Source: ZLKRG08 sp964654815 (GTDB lineage Bacteria > Actinomycetota > Actinomycetes > Nanopelagicales > Nanopelagicaceae). From it: a stretch of DNA of 23,497 bases. The notes under the pieces were generated by a model. It saw only the letters and a list, made by a program, of their open reading frames with translations, had not been told where the DNA came from and searched no databases. Shown piece by piece: positions 22,761-23,497 of this stretch; positions within the stretch are counted from its first letter, which is position 1, and each line of letters starts with the position of its first letter. Position numbers and translations under genes: made by a program. The DNA lies in the NCBI GenBank assembly GCA_964654815.1, contig CAZZLH010000022.1, forward strand, positions 1-23,497, in the 5' to 3' direction.

Positions 22761-23497
22761 TCGCTTGTTGAACCCTCTCCGGAATTACCAGAGCCTTCTA
22801 GTACTGGAACTAACGACAATTTGCCCTTCGGGTCAATCTCTGCGATCTCTACTTGGACCTTGTCGCCGACCTTCATGACATCTTCGACATTCTCAATGCG
22901 CTTGCCACCATGCATCTTGCGAATCTGGGATACATGTAGCAGGCCATCTTTTCCAGGAAGTAGTGAGATGAAGGCACCGAACTGCGCCAACTTAACTACA
23001 GTTCCAAGGTAACGCTCTCCTACCTCTGGCATCTGCGGATTGGCAATCGCATTTATCTGCGCCTTCGCGGCATCTGCTGATGTGCCATCGGTAGCGCCGA
23101 TGTAGATCGTTCCATCATCTTCGATTGAGATCTCTGCACCAGTCTCTTCTTGGATCTGATTGATTACCTTGCCCTTAGGGCCGATAACTGCACCAATCTG
23201 ATCTACTGGAATCTTGATTGAGATGATGCGTGGAGCAAGTGGTGACATCTCATCTGGAGTATCGATCGCTTCAGCCATCACATCTAGAATCGCAAGGCGC
23301 GCTTCCTTCGCTTGATGTAGCGCACCAGCTAGGACCGATGCCGGAATTCCATCTAACTTGGTATCAAGTTGTAGCGCGGTAACAAAATCTTTGGTTCCGG
23401 CTACTTTGAAATCCATATCGCCAAAGGCATCCTCTGCTCCCAAGATGTCAGTAAGCGGAACATATTCGGTCTCGCCATCTGCCTCATCGGAGATCAG
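22757..23497 (-). CDS. pnp: polynucleotide phosphorylase, C-terminal part (5' end outside window)
   Basis: The visible 246 residues continue the frame to the right edge, so only the C-terminal part of the gene is present. The second RNase PH domain end (EDAFGDMDFKVAGT, DGIPASVL) is followed by a KH domain (PVDQIGAVIGPKGKVINQIQ) and an S1 domain (GTVVKLAQFGAFISLLPGKDGLLHVSQI). PNPase degrades RNA from 3' to 5' using phosphate. The C-terminal tail is short and Gly/Ser-rich. The stop overlaps the peptidase start (ATGA). Confidence 0.95.
   Translation of the reverse strand: MISDEADGETEYVPLTDILGAEDAFGDMDFKVAGTKDFVTALQLDTKLDGIPASVLAGALHQAKEARLAILDVMAEAIDTPDEMSPLAPRIISIKIPVDQIGAVIGPKGKVINQIQEETGAEISIEDDGTIYIGATDGTSADAAKAQINAIANPQMPEVGERYLGTVVKLAQFGAFISLLPGKDGLLHVSQIRKMHGGKRIENVEDVMKVGDKVQVEIAEIDPKGKLSLVPVLEGSGNSGEGSTSE

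Overview
The window looks like a piece of an actinobacterial chromosome with moderate GC content (roughly half by eye) and very tight gene packing. The right two-thirds carries the gene order typical of actinobacteria, read on the minus strand: pnp, M16 peptidase, dapB; thyX, dapA, rnj (RNase J), ftsK; a RodZ-like gene, rimO, pgsA; then pncC (cinA C-terminal domain) and a ClgR-type regulator. Small compact genes, ATGA overlaps and several probable leaderless starts would fit the freshwater acI/Nanopelagicales lineage. That placement is inference, not something the sequence proves.

Region 1-5200 is the accessory part. It holds a three-helix membrane protein with a His-rich N-terminus, a minus-strand tRNA-like gene with an abnormal anticodon loop, an 18-bp direct repeat shared between that gene and its downstream flank, and a three-gene minus-strand operon (VWA protein, 109-aa small protein, GIY-YIG nuclease). 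The operon is preceded by a CA-rich 10-bp tandem repeat in its presumed leader. A CPBP intramembrane protease follows, then a ParD-like antitoxin gene behind a dyad operator. That gene is cut by a 100-N assembly gap (5056-5155), which probably hides its toxin partner.

Region 5200-8740 holds an L,D-transpeptidase (plus strand). Converging on it is a minus-strand set: clgR, a TetR regulator, a DUF805 membrane protein, and a protein that joins a UbiA-type prenyltransferase to an exported PHB-depolymerase/feruloyl-esterase-like hydrolase. This fusion is the most unusual single gene in the window.

Region 8740-23497 is mostly core metabolism and cell biology. It covers DAP/lysine synthesis and peptidoglycan supply (dapA, dapB), RNA turnover (pnp, rnj), chromosome segregation (ftsK), phospholipid synthesis (pgsA), ribosome modification (rimO), dTMP synthesis (thyX), pyridine nucleotide recycling (pncC) and the PTS enzyme I (ptsI). 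Branched-chain amino-acid export genes (azlCD) sit divergent to thyX with only 25 bp between the two start codons.
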